64,000 nt of DNA from Didymella arachidicola (Eukaryota > Ascomycota > Dothideomycetes > Pleosporales > Didymellaceae), in NCBI GenBank assembly GCA_016630955.3, contig CM049985.1:2232001-2296000 (forward strand). Direction: 5' to 3'. The position numbers were made by a program, and so were the translations under genes. The stretch's first letter is position 1. The number at the start of each line of letters is the position of its first letter. Positions 62,897-64,000 of the stretch are shown here, piece by piece. The notes beneath the pieces were generated by a model that ran no database searches, was not told where the DNA came from, and saw only the letters and a program-made list of their open reading frames with translations.

Positions 62897-64000
62897 ATGA
62901 TGCGAGGTCTCAGTGTCTATCGCCTCGGCTGGCGGCCGGTCCCTCGCCATGCCGCCCTGCCGTGCGCTCGCAGACGCGCCTCCCTCTGGCCGCTGCCCAT
63001 GGCCCAGCGCCGGCGCGCAGCAGCGGAGGTCAAGATCGAGGCCCTGACTGGCAAGTGGCAGCCGCACTGGGACAGGCTGGCCAAGGAGGAGCAGGAGCAG
63101 ACACCACACAAAGATGCAGCCAAGGCCTACGTGCTGCCCATGTTCCCCTACCCCTCGGGCACACTGCACCTCGGCCACCTGCGCGTCTACACCATATCCG
63201 ATGTCCTGGCACGCTTCCACCGCATGCAGGGCCGCGACGTCCTGCACCCCATCGGCTGGGATGCCTTTGGTCTGCCCGCCGAGAACGCCGCCATGGAGCG
63301 CGGCGTGCACCCGGAGAAGTGGACGCTGCAGAACATCGACGCCATGAAGGCCCAGATGATGGTCATGGGCGGCCGCTGGGACTGGGATGCTGTACGAAAC
63401 ACCACCCACACAGCTGCAGACGACGCTGACCGTCTGGTAGGAAGTTCGAACATGTGACCCGCACTTTTACAAGCACACCCAGCGCATCTTCCTCATGCTC
63501 CACCAACGCGGCCTCGCCTACCAGGCCGAGTCCCTCGTCAACTACGATCCTGTAGACAAGACGGTCCTCGCCAACGAGCAAGTCGACGCCAACGGCCGTT
63601 CGTGGCGCTCGGGCGCCAAGGTCGAGAAGGTCCTGCTGAAGCAGTGGTTCTTGAAGATCAAGGAGTTCCAGGAACCTCTGCTAAAGGACCTGGATACATT
63701 GGCCGAGGGGGGGAGGTGGCCGGAGAAGGTGCTCGCCATGCAGAAGAACTGGATCGGCAAGTCAGAGGGCACAAAGCTCTGGTTCGACGTCGAGGCGAAC
63801 AGCGGTGACGTGCAGTTCGATCCAATCCATGTCTTCACCACGCGCGCAGATACTTTGTTTGGTGTGCAGTACATTGCCCTGTCCCTGAGCCATCCCATTG
63901 TCCAGCGTTTGGCGGCCGACGACGAATCCCTCCGCGCATTCATCGCGCGAGCAAAGCACCTTCCACTCGACACCAAAGAGGGCTACCGTCTGCCCAACGT
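62897..64000 (+). CDS. NAM2: Leucyl-tRNA synthetase, mitochondrial (5' part)
   Basis: Exon 1 62897-63391 and exon 2 63441->64000; the intron (49 nt, GTACGA...GGTAG) joins WDWDA to EVRTCDPHFYKHTQR. The gene runs off the right edge, so about 350 of roughly 900 residues are present. It charges tRNA-Leu in mitochondria. The N-terminus is an Arg/Ala-rich presequence (MMRGLSVYRLGWRPVPRHAALPCARRRASLW). The class I HIGH motif is HLGH (91-94) within YPSGTLHLGHLRVYTISDVLARF. Also seen are GWDAFGLPAENAA and the start of the CP1 editing domain (GTKLWFDV, VFTTRADTLFGVQYIALS). KMSKS lies outside. A longer frame upstream starts inside the transposon end (62738) and is not used. The second ATG (62900) is equally possible. 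Confidence 0.92.

Noticed and set aside
1..64000. tRNA, rRNA, CRISPR or biosynthetic gene cluster
   Set aside because: I looked for the tRNA B-box (GGTTCGA-type) with cloverleaf context, for spaced repeats and for PKS/NRPS/terpene core enzymes; none was found. Many TTCGA hits fall inside coding exons.

Overview
The window is nuclear DNA of a filamentous ascomycete. Genes are broken by short GT-AG introns of about 46-71 nt, genes lie on both strands with short intergenic gaps, and there are no operons or ribosome binding sites. The gene set (GH6 cellulase, oxalate decarboxylase, WSC-domain protein, alpha-aminoadipate lysine biosynthesis, 2EXR and F-box-like proteins, a fungal SprT-like family) fits Pezizomycotina, most likely a Dothideomycete. 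The class assignment is inference.

Layout. 0-4 kb: glucosidase I (cut by the left edge), the spliceosomal SNRNP27 homologue and Elongator subunit Elp5. 4-13.5 kb: an atypical short-chain dehydrogenase, a small secreted cysteine-rich protein, a broken small secreted/membrane protein gene, an M20 peptidase, a GH6 cellobiohydrolase and an EQDRYG-repeat protein. 14-21 kb: a nucleotidylyltransferase-like protein, a secreted bicupin oxalate decarboxylase, a DUF1275 membrane protein, a 2EXR protein and a His-rich GPI-type wall protein. 21.5-24.2 kb is a decayed island: an F-box-like pseudogene with four in-frame stops and a frameshifted 3' remnant of a GH31 alpha-glucosidase. 24.6-31.7 kb is dense housekeeping: SelO, a DCAF4-like WD40 protein, Orc5 and Tad3.

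31.7-47.4 kb is looser: a 232-bp MITE with TA target duplication, a beta-trefoil lectin, a double-WSC wall protein, a FAR-17a/AIG1 membrane protein, a disordered protein, an HExxH protein and a single-TM protein, separated by gene-free stretches of 1-2.4 kb. 47.9-54 kb: a P-loop/sulfotransferase-like membrane protein, then homoaconitase (LYS4) and phosphoserine aminotransferase (SER1) diverging from a 465-bp promoter. 55.8-64 kb: a seven-TM protein, an L-type amino-acid permease and mitochondrial leucyl-tRNA synthetase (cut by the right edge). The last two diverge and are now split by a complete, apparently intact 2.1-kb pogo/Fot1-type DNA transposon.

The main points for a second look are the intact pogo element between two genes, two pseudogenes whose six nonsense codons are all explainable by C-to-T changes, a predicted SDR pseudoenzyme, and several unrecognised repeat or cysteine-motif secreted proteins. 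I found no CRISPR, tRNA or rRNA genes and no clear novel multi-gene system. Exon boundaries were placed by hand from splice consensus, reading frame and family resemblance; none was checked with transcripts.
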